Shown here: one piece after another, positions 1-9,500 of the stretch | Position numbering within the stretch: position 1 is the stretch's first letter | Layout: the number at the start of each line of letters is the position of its first letter | Assembly (NCBI RefSeq): GCF_002087085.1 | Contig: NZ_MWQY01000026.1 | Coordinates: 1-52,157 of the forward strand | Reading direction: 5' to 3' | DNA from: Marispirochaeta aestuarii | GTDB taxonomy: Bacteria > Spirochaetota > Spirochaetia > JC444 > Marispirochaetaceae | DNA: 52,157 nt | Position numbers and translations under genes: made by a program | The notes under the pieces: model-generated | The model's input: the letters and a program-made list of their open reading frames with translations, nothing else | Databases searched by the model: none | Told to the model about the DNA's origin: nothing

Positions 1-74
1 CAGAAAAGCCTATCGACCGCCGCCTGTTCATGCATATCTATGTGCGTTCGCCCTGGCATCAGGCCATATTCCGG

Positions 75-103
75 TTTTCATTACTCCCTCTGAAGCGTAT
101 ACT
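75..103 (+). promoter_or_regulatory. Possible sigma70-type promoter for the first SDR gene
   Basis: TTTTCA (75-80) and TATACT (98-103) are separated by 17 bases. The -10 box is good and the -35 box is weak. The predicted transcription start would fall at or within a base or two of the ATG at 111, and no Shine-Dalgarno sequence precedes that ATG, so the message may be leaderless. Confidence 0.35.
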
Positions 104-110
104 GACTGTC

Positions 111-917
111 ATGGAAAAACATATAGCAGTTGTTACCGGAGCGAGTTCCGGAATCGGCCGTGCCTTTGCCGAAGAGTATGCCCGCCGCGGCTATGATCTT
201 ATTCTGACCGGAAGACGTACCGGGGTGCTGGATTCCTTTTCCGCTGAGCTGAGGGAACGGTGGAATACCTCCGTGGAGACGGCGATATTCGATCTTTCCG
301 ACCCTGAGGAGCTTGAGCTTTTTGCCGGAAATATCGCTGCCAGACGCATCTCCGTGCTGGTCAACAATGCAGGTTTCGGCAGTCCCCGGGCCTTCAGTGT
401 CGATACCTACGAGAACCAGGTGCGGATGATCAAGGTGCACGTCGAGGCTGTGGTCCGACTGTGCCATGCCGTGCTTCCCGGAATGCGCGAAGAGGGAGAG
501 GGGACCATTATTAATGTATCGTCCCTGGCAAGCTTTTTTCCGGCCCCCCTGGACGCCCTTTACAGCGGTACCAAAGCCTTTCTGACCCGCTTTTCCGAGG
601 CCCTGCAGCTTGAACAGTCCGGTACCGGTATCCGTGTGCAGGCCCTCTGTCCCGGATTTATCCGTACGGAATTTCATGAGCGTCTTGGTCTTGGCAAGGA
701 GTTCAACCGAAAAAGTTCCGGAATCTTCCGCTGGATGGAACCGCAGCAGCTGGTCCGTGCCTCCCTCAAGGCCCTGAATCGCAGGAGACCCCCTGTTATT
801 GTCGTGCCGGGCCTCTTTTACCGCTTCCTCTACCTGATTCACAGACTCGTTCCCCGCAGTATTATCTACCGCAGCATGGACGGCCGCATGATGAACCGGG
901 TTGACGGAGGGGAATAG
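111..917 (+). CDS. Short-chain dehydrogenase/reductase (SDR), YqjQ/DltE-like
   Basis: A classical NAD(P)-dependent oxidoreductase of about 268 residues; the substrate cannot be told from sequence. The Rossmann motif TGASSGIG lies near residue 10, the NNAG motif near residue 85, a catalytic Ser in NVSSLAS, and the YSGTK catalytic Tyr-Lys pair near residue 153. The open frame extends upstream to position 30, but homology starts with the beta strand before TGASSGIG, so the ATG at 111 is preferred. That ATG has no visible ribosome binding site. The C-terminal 40 residues are hydrophobic and basic (a stretch around FYRFLYLIHRLVPRS), which would suit membrane association, as in other members of this subgroup. 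The gene stands alone: downstream comes a repeat region and then the flavodiiron gene. The family assignment is secure and the physiological role is unknown. Confidence 0.85.
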   Translation: MEKHIAVVTGASSGIGRAFAEEYARRGYDLILTGRRTGVLDSFSAELRERWNTSVETAIFDLSDPEELELFAGNIAARRISVLVNNAGFGSPRAFSVDTYENQVRMIKVHVEAVVRLCHAVLPGMREEGEGTIINVSSLASFFPAPLDALYSGTKAFLTRFSEALQLEQSGTGIRVQALCPGFIRTEFHERLGLGKEFNRKSSGIFRWMEPQQLVRASLKALNRRRPPVIVVPGLFYRFLYLIHRLVPRSIIYRSMDGRMMNRVDGGE

Positions 918-1010
918 GACCGCTGTTTCCTGCCCTCCGTAACAAATGTTACTTACTGTATCAGGATTGCGCCGTACACTTGTACCTGTAGCCGGGGGCT
1001 GTGCAAGACC

Positions 1011-1196
1011 GATGGCGACCGTACAAGAGTGAAGGGCCGGCTTTGCCGGTCCTGAACGAGGCAGAGCGGAGCTTGAGGACGATTTCGTCCGATGGCGACC
1101 GTACAGTACAAGAGTGAAGGGACGGCTTTGCCGGTCCCGAACGAGGCAGAGCGGAGCCGGAGGACGGTTTCGTCCGATGGCGACCGTACAAGAGGA
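1011..1196. repeat. Tandem 80-85 bp repeat, 2.3 copies, hairpin-rich, abutting the fprA ribosome binding site
   Basis: Copy 1 is 1011-1090 (80 bases) and copy 2 is 1091-1175 (85 bases). A truncated copy 3 at 1176-1196 runs straight into the GAGGAG of the next gene. Copies 1 and 2 differ by about five substitutions and by a five-base GTACA duplication in copy 2. Each full unit contains two short dyads: CCGGC-TTT-GCCGG, and GGACGA-TT-TCGTCC (GGACG-GTTT-CGTCC in copy 2). The unit has open frames on the minus strand but nothing that looks like a gene. The remaining intergenic bases (918-1010) hold no recognisable feature. Confidence 0.85.
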
Positions 1197-1202
1197 GGAT
1201 GC

Positions 1203-2399
1203 ATGGAACGGAATATCAGGAACAATATTACCTGGGTGGGAAAGATCGACTGGGAGCTGACCAGATTTCATGGCGATGAGTATTCGACCCATCGCGGGAG
1301 TTCCTACAACTCCTATCTTATCCAGGAAGAGAAGACCGCGCTCATCGATACAGTCTGGGCTCCCTTTGCCCGGGAGTACGTGGACAACCTGGCAAAGGTA
1401 ATCGATCTGAACAAGATCGACTATGTAATCGCGAATCATGCCGAGGTGGACCACAGCGGAGCTCTGCCGGAGCTGATGGCAAGGATTCCGGATGTGCCGA
1501 TCTACTGTACCGCCAACGGGGTAAAGTCCCTGAAAGGGCATTACCACCAGGACTGGAACTTCGTGACCGTAAAAACCGGAGACACCCTGGATCTGGGAAA
1601 CGGCAAACAGCTCATTTTTATAGAGGCCCCCATGCTCCACTGGCCGGACAGCATGTTCTGCTATCTGACAGAAGATGCCGTACTCTTCAGCAATGACGCC
1701 TTCGGACAGCACTATGCATCGGAGTACCTGTTCAACGACCTGGTGGACCAGACGGAGCTTTATGAAGAGGCGATAAAGTATTATGCCAATATCCTGACCC
1801 CCTTCTCCGGTTTTGTTACCAAAAAGATCAACGAGGTTCTTGCTCTGAATGTTCCGGTGGAGATGATTGCCACAAGCCACGGGGTAATCTGGCGGGAGGA
1901 TCCCACCCAGATTGTAAAAAAATACCTGGAGTGGGCGGATTCCTATCAGGAAAACCGGATAGCACTTATCTACGACACCATGTGGAACGGGACCCGGCGT
2001 CTGGCCGAGGCGATTGCCGAGGGGATCCATGCCGCCGATGATACCGTGGACGTTCGTCTTTTCAATATGGCGGAGCGGGACAAGAACGATGTCATCACAG
2101 AAATATTCAAATCCAGGGCGGTGCTTCTGGGTTCCCCCACCATCAACAAGGGTATCCTTACGGCCATGGCATCCCTGATAGAAGAGGTAAAGGGCCTGAG
2201 GTTCAAAAACAAGAAGGCCGCCGCCTTCGGCTGTTACGGATGGAGCGGAGAGTCCGTGGGGATTCTGAACGAACAGCTGAAGGAAGCCGGTTTTGAGTTA
2301 ATCGGTGAGGGCGTAAAGGCTCTCTGGAATCCCGATGAGGAGAGTCTGAATGCTGCAAAGGAATACGGACGAAAGTTTGTGGCGGAGCTGGTAAGATAA
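1203..2399 (+). CDS. fprA: Flavodiiron protein (A-type flavoprotein, FprA/ROO family)
   Basis: A cytoplasmic O2 and/or NO reductase that takes electrons from rubredoxin or a reductase and protects anaerobes. The 398 residues match the usual length of about 400 for class A proteins. The N-terminal metallo-beta-lactamase-like domain carries the diiron motif H-x-E-x-D-H (NHAEVDHSG) near residue 82, and further ligands follow in the region of MLHWPDSMF and SNDAFGQH and in the later TSHGVIW. The C-terminal flavodoxin domain begins near residue 255 with [10 protein letters not shown], the FMN phosphate loop. The ATG at 1203 is chosen because GAGGAG lies 6-11 bases upstream and family homology starts there; the longer open frame simply runs back through the repeat. 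A bidirectional terminator follows. Rubrerythrin, a functional partner, is encoded nearby on the other strand. Confidence 0.95.
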   Translation: MERNIRNNITWVGKIDWELTRFHGDEYSTHRGSSYNSYLIQEEKTALIDTVWAPFAREYVDNLAKVIDLNKIDYVIANHAEVDHSGALPELMARIPDVPIYCTANGVKSLKGHYHQDWNFVTVKTGDTLDLGNGKQLIFIEAPMLHWPDSMFCYLTEDAVLFSNDAFGQHYASEYLFNDLVDQTELYEEAIKYYANILTPFSGFVTKKINEVLALNVPVEMIATSHGVIWREDPTQIVKKYLEWADSYQENRIALIYDTMWNGTRRLAEAIAEGIHAADDTVDVRLFNMAERDKNDVITEIFKSRAVLLGSPTINKGILTAMASLIEEVKGLRFKNKKAAAFGCYGWSGESVGILNEQLKEAGFELIGEGVKALWNPDEESLNAAKEYGRKFVAELVR

Positions 2400-2412
2400 T
2401 ACAGGCACTGTA

Positions 2413-2441
2413 AAAAAGGCGGCCCGAGGGGCCGCCTTTTT
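2413..2441. terminator. Bidirectional rho-independent terminator between fprA and the LysM gene
   Basis: A perfect 13-bp stem (AAAAAGGCGGCCC paired with its complement) closes a GAG loop and ends in T5; read from the other strand it also ends in a T run. It sits 13 bases after the fprA stop and 3 bases after the stop of the convergent gene. Confidence 0.88.
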
Positions 2442-2444
2442 CGT

Positions 2445-3182
2445 TTAATCCCGGGGTACCTGGCTTTTAATTTCGCCGTTTACCCAGATTCCCGAACGTT
2501 CCTCACCGGGACGGGAGGGTATGTCCATCACCATTCCCGGGTACATCAGGTCCCAGTTGTCAGGCTGGGGCAGCTTGTTCTTGTTGGCCTCGTAGAGAGG
2601 TTTCCAGGCGGAGGTGTCCCCGTATACGAAGGGGTATCCCGCAATGCGCCAGAAGCAGTCTTCTGCACCGGGGAGTTTCCGTACCAGGTATGCAGCAGGG
2701 AGTCCCGATTTCGAGGGTTCCTCTTTCGGTTCCTGGGGCTGAACAGTTCTGGCCCCGCCGAAGGTTTCAAGCAGTGCTATGGCCTCACGGCTGCTCTCCG
2801 AACTCTGGCTGTAGGAACCGTTGTTGTAGAGTTCACCGGCGGCTTCGATGAATCCCACGGCTTTGGCAAAATCAGCCGGGTTCTCCCTGGATCTTCCCGA
2901 GCGCTCCACCTGCCCCCGAAGACCGACTGCCCTCTGCAGGAGCTGATTCGCACGGTACTGGGCAAGCATGCGGGCCACGTATTCATCCGATTTTTGCGCA
3001 TACTCCGCTGAAAGCTCGGCGTATTCCCTGGCCTTCAGGTATTCTCCGTCTTCCAGGGCTTCCTCGGAAAGCTGTTTGTAGCGCAGGGACTCGCGGTAGT
3101 CGGGGTTATCCCGCAGACTCTGGGCGGACACGGCAGAAACAGAGAGGACAAGTACCAGAATGAAGATTATTCCGTGTTTCAT
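2445..3182 (-). CDS. Exported LysM-domain protein
   Basis: A 245-residue protein with an N-terminal signal peptide (hydrophobic run IIFILVLVLSVSAVSAQ, likely cleaved after AQ or SA). A charged helical region at about 30-100 resembles TPR-like or DUF4398-type helices. The C-terminal LysM-like module spans about 165-230: it starts YLVRKLPGAEDCFWRIAGYP and ends with the PGMVMDIP strand. LysM modules bind peptidoglycan, so a periplasmic wall-anchoring role is likely. Proteins with this layout (helical N-terminus, degenerate LysM with CFW-I-A-G) are common in spirochaetes. The start ATG overlaps the stop of the upstream lipoprotein gene by one base (TAATG), which implies translational coupling and a shared function. 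Confidence 0.75.
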   Translation of the reverse strand: MKHGIIFILVLVLSVSAVSAQSLRDNPDYRESLRYKQLSEEALEDGEYLKAREYAELSAEYAQKSDEYVARMLAQYRANQLLQRAVGLRGQVERSGRSRENPADFAKAVGFIEAAGELYNNGSYSQSSESSREAIALLETFGGARTVQPQEPKEEPSKSGLPAAYLVRKLPGAEDCFWRIAGYPFVYGDTSAWKPLYEANKNKLPQPDNWDLMYPGMVMDIPSRPGEERSGIWVNGEIKSQVPRD

Positions 3183-3598
3183 TATTCCTCCTCCTCCAGG
3201 CCTGCTTCCCTGCGGGCTTCTGCTGCGTTCTGTTCAACAGTGCTGAGGGCGCTCTGGGCCTTCTCCAGGGCTTCGATAGCCGCTTCTCTGTTGGCTTTCG
3301 CCTCTTCGAAGGCGGCACGATAGGTCTGTTCCGCTTCTTCGTATTTTTCTTTAGCCGTATCCCATTCTCTGCTCTGCTCAGCGCTCCGGGCTTCCGAGTA
3401 CAGCTCCTGTGCCTGGGCATAGGTTTCGGGGGCACCCTTTGCTGCTTTCAGGGAATCCGCCTGTGCCTTGGCGTCTTCCACCCTCTGCCTGAAAGCGCTG
3501 AGGTCGACAGTCTCCACCTGGGTCGGCTCCGGTTCCGGCGCCGAAGCACAGGCTGCCAGCAGGGACACCATCAGTAATGCTGCTATGAGCTTTTTCAT
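3182..3598 (-). CDS. Small coiled-coil lipoprotein (DUF4398-like)
   Basis: A 138-residue predicted lipoprotein. MKKLIAALLMVSLLAAC is a typical signal with the lipobox LAAC at residues 14-17. The mature part is almost wholly helical and rich in Ala, Glu and Lys, with heptad-like repeats (SAEQSREWDTAKEKYEEAEQ and similar), and it ends in a run of five acidic residues. The longer open frame starts upstream of the lipobox, but GAGGA lies 8-12 bases before the ATG at 3598, so that start is used. It is the first gene of a two-gene operon with the LysM protein. It may be an envelope scaffold; no enzymatic motif is seen. Confidence 0.75.
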   Translation of the reverse strand: MKKLIAALLMVSLLAACASAPEPEPTQVETVDLSAFRQRVEDAKAQADSLKAAKGAPETYAQAQELYSEARSAEQSREWDTAKEKYEEAEQTYRAAFEEAKANREAAIEALEKAQSALSTVEQNAAEARREAGLEEEE

Positions 3599-3654
3599 AA
3601 TTCCATCCTCATTTTTTCTCTTCTTATAATAGACTACCCCCTTATGAGGGGAAA

Positions 3655-3696
3655 ATGCAAGAAAAAACCCGTTTCCGGGCTCACGGAAACGGGTTT
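3655..3696 (-). terminator. Rho-independent terminator of the rubrerythrin gene
   Basis: A 13-bp perfect stem AAACCCGTTTCCG/CGGAAACGGGTTT (3665-3696) with a GGCTCA loop. On the minus strand it is followed by a T-rich tail (TTTTTTCTTGC). It lies 22 bases past the rubrerythrin stop. Confidence 0.82.
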
Positions 3697-3717
3697 GTAC
3701 AGAATTTCCAGGCTCTT

Positions 3718-4239
3718 TTAGATATCGAGATTGGCCGGCTCGTAGTACTCCCTGGGGTGTTTGCAGCAGGGACATTTTGCAGGCGGCTCGGTGCCTTCGT
3801 AGATATAGCCGCATACGCCGCATTTCCAGGCAATCGGGGTCTCCCGCTTGTATACAGTGTTGTTTTTTACCATTTCCAGCAGCCGGTCGTAGCGGTCCCG
3901 GTGATGGGCTTCAACCTTTGCGATCTGGCTGAAGAGGGTTGCAGCTTCTTTATTGCCTTCTGCTTCCGCCTCTTTTGCGAAGGTCGGGTACATGTCGCTG
4001 GTTTCGTAGTCTTCTCCGTCCCGGGCGTCCTTCAGGTTGGATGCTGTGTCTCCCAGGTGCCCCGCAAGCTTGAACTGGTCCTTTGCGTGGCGCATTTCGT
4101 TGTCGGCGGTCTCTTCAAAAATCCTGGCGATATAGTGATATCCCTCCTTTCGTGCCACCTGGGCATAGAAGGTATACTTGTTTCTTGCCTGTGATTCTCC
4201 GGCAAAAGCCGCCATCAGGTTCTCTTGAGTCTTTCCCAT
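3718..4239 (-). CDS. rbr: Rubrerythrin
   Basis: A cytoplasmic non-haem diiron peroxidase that reduces H2O2 in anaerobes, fed by reduced rubredoxin. The 173 residues contain an N-terminal ferritin-like four-helix domain with the diiron ligands in AGESQARNKY, ETADNEMRHA and KVEAHHRDRY. The C-terminal rubredoxin-like domain has its Cys pairs in CGVCGYIYEG and CPCCKHP. Two in-frame ATGs are available (4245 and 4239). AAGGAG is 3 bases from the first and 9 from the second, so the second is preferred. A near-consensus promoter precedes it and a strong terminator follows, so it is probably transcribed alone. No obvious PerR box was seen. Confidence 0.96.
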   Translation of the reverse strand: MGKTQENLMAAFAGESQARNKYTFYAQVARKEGYHYIARIFEETADNEMRHAKDQFKLAGHLGDTASNLKDARDGEDYETSDMYPTFAKEAEAEGNKEAATLFSQIAKVEAHHRDRYDRLLEMVKNNTVYKRETPIAWKCGVCGYIYEGTEPPAKCPCCKHPREYYEPANLDI

Positions 4240-4268
4240 TCTCATTCTCTCCTTGAGGTATTTACCCC

Positions 4269-4297
4269 ATAATAGAATGGGTGATCTTCGCTGTCAA
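4269..4297 (-). promoter_or_regulatory. Sigma70-type promoter of rubrerythrin
   Basis: On the minus strand, TTGACA (4297-4292), a 17-base spacer and TATTAT (4274-4269). The start site would lie about 20 bases upstream of the ribosome binding site. Confidence 0.72.
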
Positions 4298-4388
4298 GAA
4301 TCGTTCCTGAATAATATGCGGGGATTAGTATACCTCTTCTTTTAGAGATCTCGCGTTTTTAGTAATGTCCGCTGCTGAAAAACCTGTG

Positions 4389-4417
4389 TTGATCTCGGTA
4401 CCTATCCGTTGCATAAT
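4389..4417 (+). promoter_or_regulatory. Probable promoter of the aminotransferase operon
   Basis: TTGATC (4389-4394), a 17-base spacer and CATAAT (4412-4417), 29 bases before the start codon. AAGGAGAGG follows directly upstream of that codon. Confidence 0.5.
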
Positions 4418-4445
4418 AAGCTTTCAAGAATCAAGGAGAGGAAAT

Positions 4446-5639
4446 ATGAAGATAGCCGAACGGATCAGCAATCTTGGAACGGAAACCGCCTTCGCCGTAT
4501 CCGGAGAGGCCAGGGCTTTCGCCGCTGCGGGAAACACGGTGTATCCCTTTCACCTGGGGGACATGAATATCCGTACCCCGGATAATATTATCAACGCAGC
4601 TCATCAGGCCATGCTGGCGGGGAAGACCGGATACGCTCCCAATGCAGGGATCCCTGAACTCAGGGAAGCCCTCGCTGAAGATGTGAACAGGGCACGGGGA
4701 AGCTCCTATACTGCGGCCAATGTGGCCATTCAGCCCGGGGGAAAACCCGTCATAGGCAAATTTATCCAGGCCGTGATGAATCCCGGTGACGAGGTCCTCT
4801 ATCCGAACCCGGGATATCCCATTTACGAATCCCAGATTGAGTACTACGGCGGCAGGGCTGTTCCCTACGGATACGTTCCCGGAGATGAGAACTTCCGCCT
4901 TGATTTCGACGCCCTTGAAAAGTCAGTGACCACGAAAACACGGCTGCTTATTTTTAATGACCTTCAGAATCCCACCGGAGCGGAATCCTCCCGGGAAGAG
5001 CTGGAGGCTGTTGCCCGTTTTGCGGTAAAGCATGACCTTAAGGTTCTCTGCGACGAAGCCTACTTCGATATCCGCTACGGCGGGGAGTCCGTATCCCTGA
5101 GTTCCTTTCCGGGCATGGAGGAACGCTGCGTAATCCTCTATACCTTCTCCAAGAAATTCGCCATGACCGGCTGGCGCCTGGGTGCTGCCATCGGACCGGT
5201 GGATATTATCGACGTTATTGCCCGGATCAATCTGAACGACGAATCCTGCTCAAACCACTTTATCCAGGTTGCCGCCGTGGAAGCCCTCAAGGGGGACCAG
5301 AGCGGACCCCGGAAAATTCTTGAAGTTCTCAAGGAACGGCGGGACCTGGGGGTGGACATTTTGAACTCCATCCCGGGGATTTCCTGCTACCGGCCGAATG
5401 CTAGCTTCTATCTGTACCCCGATGTAACGGAGCTTATGGAAAAGAAGGGCTTTGATAATTATGAGACCTTTCGAAAGGATGTGCTCCACAAAACCGGTGT
5501 AAGCTTCTGTACGCGCCTCCATTTCGGCAGGGCCCTTCCGGGGGAAGAACGGAAATATATCCGCCTTGCCTATTCCGGTATAGATGCTGATCTTATACGC
5601 AAAGGACTTGGTCTCCTGAAAGAGTATTCTCAGAAGTAA
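4446..5639 (+). CDS. PLP-dependent class I/II aminotransferase
   Basis: A cytoplasmic fold-type I aminotransferase of 397 residues, the usual family length. Visible are the substrate and cofactor signatures FNDLQNPTGA (near 180), CDEAYFDI (near 205) and the PLP-lysine motif TFSKKFAMTGWRLG with the Schiff-base lysine near residue 236. The C-terminal Arg that binds the substrate carboxylate is probably in YIRLAYSG. The family includes aspartate, alanine and aromatic aminotransferases, and the sequence alone does not separate them. The start at 4446 is set by the preceding AAGGAGAGG. The RND adaptor gene begins 17 bases downstream, so the two may be co-transcribed; no functional link is apparent. 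Confidence 0.88.
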   Translation: MKIAERISNLGTETAFAVSGEARAFAAAGNTVYPFHLGDMNIRTPDNIINAAHQAMLAGKTGYAPNAGIPELREALAEDVNRARGSSYTAANVAIQPGGKPVIGKFIQAVMNPGDEVLYPNPGYPIYESQIEYYGGRAVPYGYVPGDENFRLDFDALEKSVTTKTRLLIFNDLQNPTGAESSREELEAVARFAVKHDLKVLCDEAYFDIRYGGESVSLSSFPGMEERCVILYTFSKKFAMTGWRLGAAIGPVDIIDVIARINLNDESCSNHFIQVAAVEALKGDQSGPRKILEVLKERRDLGVDILNSIPGISCYRPNASFYLYPDVTELMEKKGFDNYETFRKDVLHKTGVSFCTRLHFGRALPGEERKYIRLAYSGIDADLIRKGLGLLKEYSQK

Positions 5640-5656
5640 ACGGTAGAGGAAAGCGC

Positions 5657-6571
5657 ATGAAACGGTACCGTACACCGTCAGCGGCCCGGCATGTCGCCGC
5701 TTTCGCCCTGGTTCTGGCTTTCTGGCTGGTCTTTCCCCTCGAGGCACAGCAGGGGGGCGGAGCAGGGCGGGGAGGAGCCGGAGGTCCCGGAGCAGGGGAA
5801 TCGGCCCTGATCGGCACCGCCTCGGTTGAATCCCGGGGAAGGGTAATCCAGGTCGGCGGCAGGCTGAAACCCAAAACCAGCATTGTGCATACCTCCACCT
5901 TTACCGGCGTTGTGCGGGATATCCCCGTGGAACCCGGGGATTCCGTAAGCACCGGGGAGCTCCTCTTTACCGTGGACCGCAACGAGGCGGGTCAGACCTT
6001 TCAGCTGCATACCGTGCGCTCCCGTATCGACGGTATTGTTTCAAAAGTCGATCTGCTGGCGGAGGAAGAGGTCAGCGCCAACGGTGCGGGGGTGACGGTA
6101 ATCGGCCGTCGGGAGTATATTCTGGAGGCCAAAATCAGCGACAAGGACGCCTTCAAAGTCGCCCTGGGGCAGCAGGTTTCAGGCCGCAGGGTGGACGGAG
6201 GAGATCTGACGGGTCGTCTGAGCCTTCGTTCCCCCGAACCCGACTACGATACCGGTCTCTTCGAGCTGACCTTCGAGTTTCCCGCGGGGCCGCAGACCTT
6301 TGCCGGAGCATTTGTACTTATAGATCTTCCCACCGAGCTTATCCGGGGAATATTTGTTCCCTCGGAGTCCATAGACCGGCGTTACGGTCGGAATTTCCTC
6401 TGGCTTGTGGATCCCGACACCCGTACCCTTATACGGCGTGAAGTCGAACTGGGAACCTCTCTGGGGGATGAAACCCTGATAAACGCCGGACTGGCCGAGG
6501 GCGACCGCTACCTGCGGGTCTTGAGCGGCCGGGAACAGGAAGGCGCTCCTCTTCCGGCAGGAGGACGTTAA
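5657..6571 (+). CDS. RND efflux periplasmic adaptor, short form without helical hairpin
   Basis: The membrane-fusion subunit that would link the inner-membrane RND pump to an outer-membrane channel. It has 304 residues, against about 350-400 in typical AcrA-like adaptors. It has an N-terminal signal (hydrophobic AFALVLAFWLVFPLEA), then a Gly-rich linker. The split lipoyl domain follows, with VEPGDSVSTGELLF running almost directly into RSRIDGIVSKVDLL; the long coiled-coil hairpin normally inserted there is absent. Beta-barrel and membrane-proximal domains make up the rest. The pump gene starts 6 bases downstream. Borrelia BesA is a known hairpin-less adaptor, so this may be a spirochaetal trait. 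No outer-membrane factor is encoded next door. Confidence 0.85.
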   Translation: MKRYRTPSAARHVAAFALVLAFWLVFPLEAQQGGGAGRGGAGGPGAGESALIGTASVESRGRVIQVGGRLKPKTSIVHTSTFTGVVRDIPVEPGDSVSTGELLFTVDRNEAGQTFQLHTVRSRIDGIVSKVDLLAEEEVSANGAGVTVIGRREYILEAKISDKDAFKVALGQQVSGRRVDGGDLTGRLSLRSPEPDYDTGLFELTFEFPAGPQTFAGAFVLIDLPTELIRGIFVPSESIDRRYGRNFLWLVDPDTRTLIRREVELGTSLGDETLINAGLAEGDRYLRVLSGREQEGAPLPAGGR

Positions 6572-6577
6572 AACACC

Positions 6578-9500
6578 GTGCTGCGGCTGATTTTCAAGCG
6601 TCAAAAGGTCCTTATACTTGGTTTTCTGCTCCTCTGTGTACTGGGAATTATCCTGGTCACCGAGCTGCCGGTACAGCTTTACCCCCAGACCCAGCGCCCC
6701 CGGGTGCGGGTACGGATAAACTACACCGGATACTCGGCGGTCGATTTTTCCCGCCAGTACGGTGAGGATGTGGAAGCCCAGTTTCTGACCGTCGAAGGGG
6801 TGAGCACCCTGGAGGCGGAGTACCGCAACGACTCGGGAGATTTTACCCTGACCTTTGACTGGAATACCGACAGCGACACCGCCAAGGCGGACGTCGAGGC
6901 GGTCATGAACACCATACGCAGCCTGCTTCCGGAGGATGTCCGGGATGACTACTGGGTACGTTTCTTTACCGGGGAGAACGCGGGTTTTCTCCTCATGGGG
7001 GTGCGGGCCCCCGGGATCTCACCAAAAGCTCTCTACGAACTGATCAAATCAAACCTTGAAAACCAGCTCTCCCAGGTGGAGGACGCGGAACTGGTGGAGA
7101 TCGTCAATATCGAGGACAAGGAGGTGGAGGTCCTGCTGAACAACGCCGCCCTTCTTGCCTACAGCCTGAGTATCAACGATGTTGATGCGGCCTTCCGGCG
7201 GGGACACCTTCCCAGGCCCCTGGGAAGCATAGAGGATACAGAGAGAGATTTCTCGGTACGGAATCTGACCGATATCAATACTATCTACGATCTTGAGAAC
7301 CTGATTATCGCCGACAGGGGTAATGTGGCCATCCGCCTCAAGGATGTGGCGGATATTCGCATCAGGTACACCCTCCCCGGGCAGGCGCTGGTTCTCGATG
7401 GCGCTCCGGCGGTGCGGATCAATGCCACCCCCAAGGACGGCGGCAATATCCGGCAGATGTCCCAGGATGTGCTGGAGATCCTGGAAACGGCCATTCAGGA
7501 CGGGGTTCTCCCGGAGGATACTGCCTTTCAGCTCTATGTAGACCCTGCGGAATACATAAACCGCTCAATCCGCAACGTCGTATCCGCGGCCCTCCTGGGA
7601 GCAGGCCTTGCCATGCTGATCGTGCTTCTGACCCTGGGGGAACTGCGGAATACCCTGCTCATCGGTATATCGATTCCCGTGACCATGATCCTTTCCTTTA
7701 TCCTGATGTACTTTTTCGACGTCAGTCTGAACCTTATCTCCCTGGGGGGAATTGCCCTGGCGGTGGGGATGGTGATAGATCCATCCATTGTGGTCCTGGA
7801 GAATATCCACCGCCACTATAGCGAAACCCCGGAGATCCGGGAGCCCCGGCACCTGATGCACATTATCATCACTGCTGTAGGAGAGGTGGCGGTTCCCGTT
7901 ACCGCCTCGACCCTGACGACCGTCCTGGTCTTTCTGCCTATCTCATTTACCGCTCCCCTGACCAACGCGATCCTGGGCGACCAGGCGAGTACGGTAATCT
8001 TTGCTTTGGCCTTTGCCCTGCTGATCTCCCTTAGTCTCATTCCCCTGGTTGCTTTCCGCCTCCACCCGCTCAAGTTATCGGGCAATACGGAGAAGCCCCG
8101 GGGACTCACCCGTTTTTCCCTGGCCTTCATGCACGGCCTGACCAGGGGCTATCGCGGACTTTTATCTTTCCTGATAAAAACCCGGGTCAGGGCAGGAGGC
8201 CTTATAGCGGGCTCCTTCGTTCTTCTTGCTCTTTCCGTTTCCCTGCTCCTGCCGCTGATTCCGAAGGAGATTATCTCCTCTCCCTTAAGCAACCGGATCA
8301 TCGTTTTCTTCCGCAGCATGGAAACTGAAGATCGGGTGGAGATTGTTGAAAATATAGTGCCGCGGCTGGAATCCATGGTCCATGAAAGCCTGGGTGATGC
8401 GGTGGACCGGACCTTTGCACAGGTTTCAGGTCGTTTTAACATTCTCTTTATCGATCTGGTGAGTTCCGGACATGCCGAAGAGTCCCTGGCAGCTCTGCAG
8501 CGGGTCTTCGTTTCCGACAACAGGTTCTACTACAATGTAAACATGTGGGACCCTGCCCAGCTGCCCCTGCCGCGGACCAATGATCTCCAGCTGAGCGTTC
8601 ACGGACCGGAAGAGGCGGTCAAGGTCAATCTTCTGGAAGAGATCCGGGACCTGGTTAATCAGTCTGAATTGTACGGAAGGGTATTCACCGACCCTGCGAC
8701 GGGAGTGAGCAATCAGCTTTCCCTTCGCCTTCGGCGGGAGATAATCGAAGGATTCGGAAACCTGACCGAGAGCTCCCTGAATACCCTTACCGGCAGGATC
8801 CTCCGGGGGACGGCCTCCATGGATTTCGAGGACGGTCAGGAGACAATTACCGTGGCGGCGGAGTTCCCTGAAGCGAGCCTGGACGGCATCGAGATGCTGG
8901 AAAACTTCCTGATTCATACCAGCGCGGGGATTGTGCCCTTAAAGCATTTCTATGACTTTTCCCGGGATACCGCCGTGGCGGGAATCGCCAGTGAGGACGG
9001 AGAGCATATATTCCGGCTCTACGGCAGAATGCTTCCCGGGACGCCGGCGGCGGAACGGGTAAAAAATGAGGAGAGCATCCGCAGCATTCTGCGGGAAAAA
9101 CTTGCTCTGCCGCCGGGCTATACGCTTGCCTTTGACAATCCCCAGGAGGAGCTGGACGAGGCGATCCGTTCTCTCTTTATCGCCCTGGCCGCCTCGGTTG
9201 CCCTTATCTACCTGGTGCTGGCTTTTCAGTTCAATTCCCTGCGCCTGCCCCTGGTCATCCTGGTTACCGTTCCCCTGGGCTTTATCGGGGTTGTGCTGAG
9301 TCTGTTTGTGTTTAAATCATCTCTGAATCTGAACTCCCTTCTGGGGACGATCCTGCTGGCCGGGGTGGTGGTAAACAACGCGATTATCATGATCGATTTT
9401 TATCTGCGCATATCTTCCCATCATGAATCAAAGACAGACGCCATAACCATTGCTGCGGGGCTGCGTTTCCCGCCCATAATCATTACCATGCTGACCACCA

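Noticed and set aside
953-1196. CRISPR array or protein-coding repeat
   Set aside because: Only about two copies, units adjoining with no variable spacers, and no cas genes; coding frames through it lack a start signal and a family.
81-2030. Long minus-strand open frame of 649 codons across the SDR, repeat and fprA region
   Set aside because: It is antisense to two well-supported genes, has low-complexity composition and matches no family; it is a shadow of their codon bias.
3655-4194. Plus-strand open frame opposite rubrerythrin
   Set aside because: Rubrerythrin motifs, promoter and terminator all support the minus strand; this frame has no motif.
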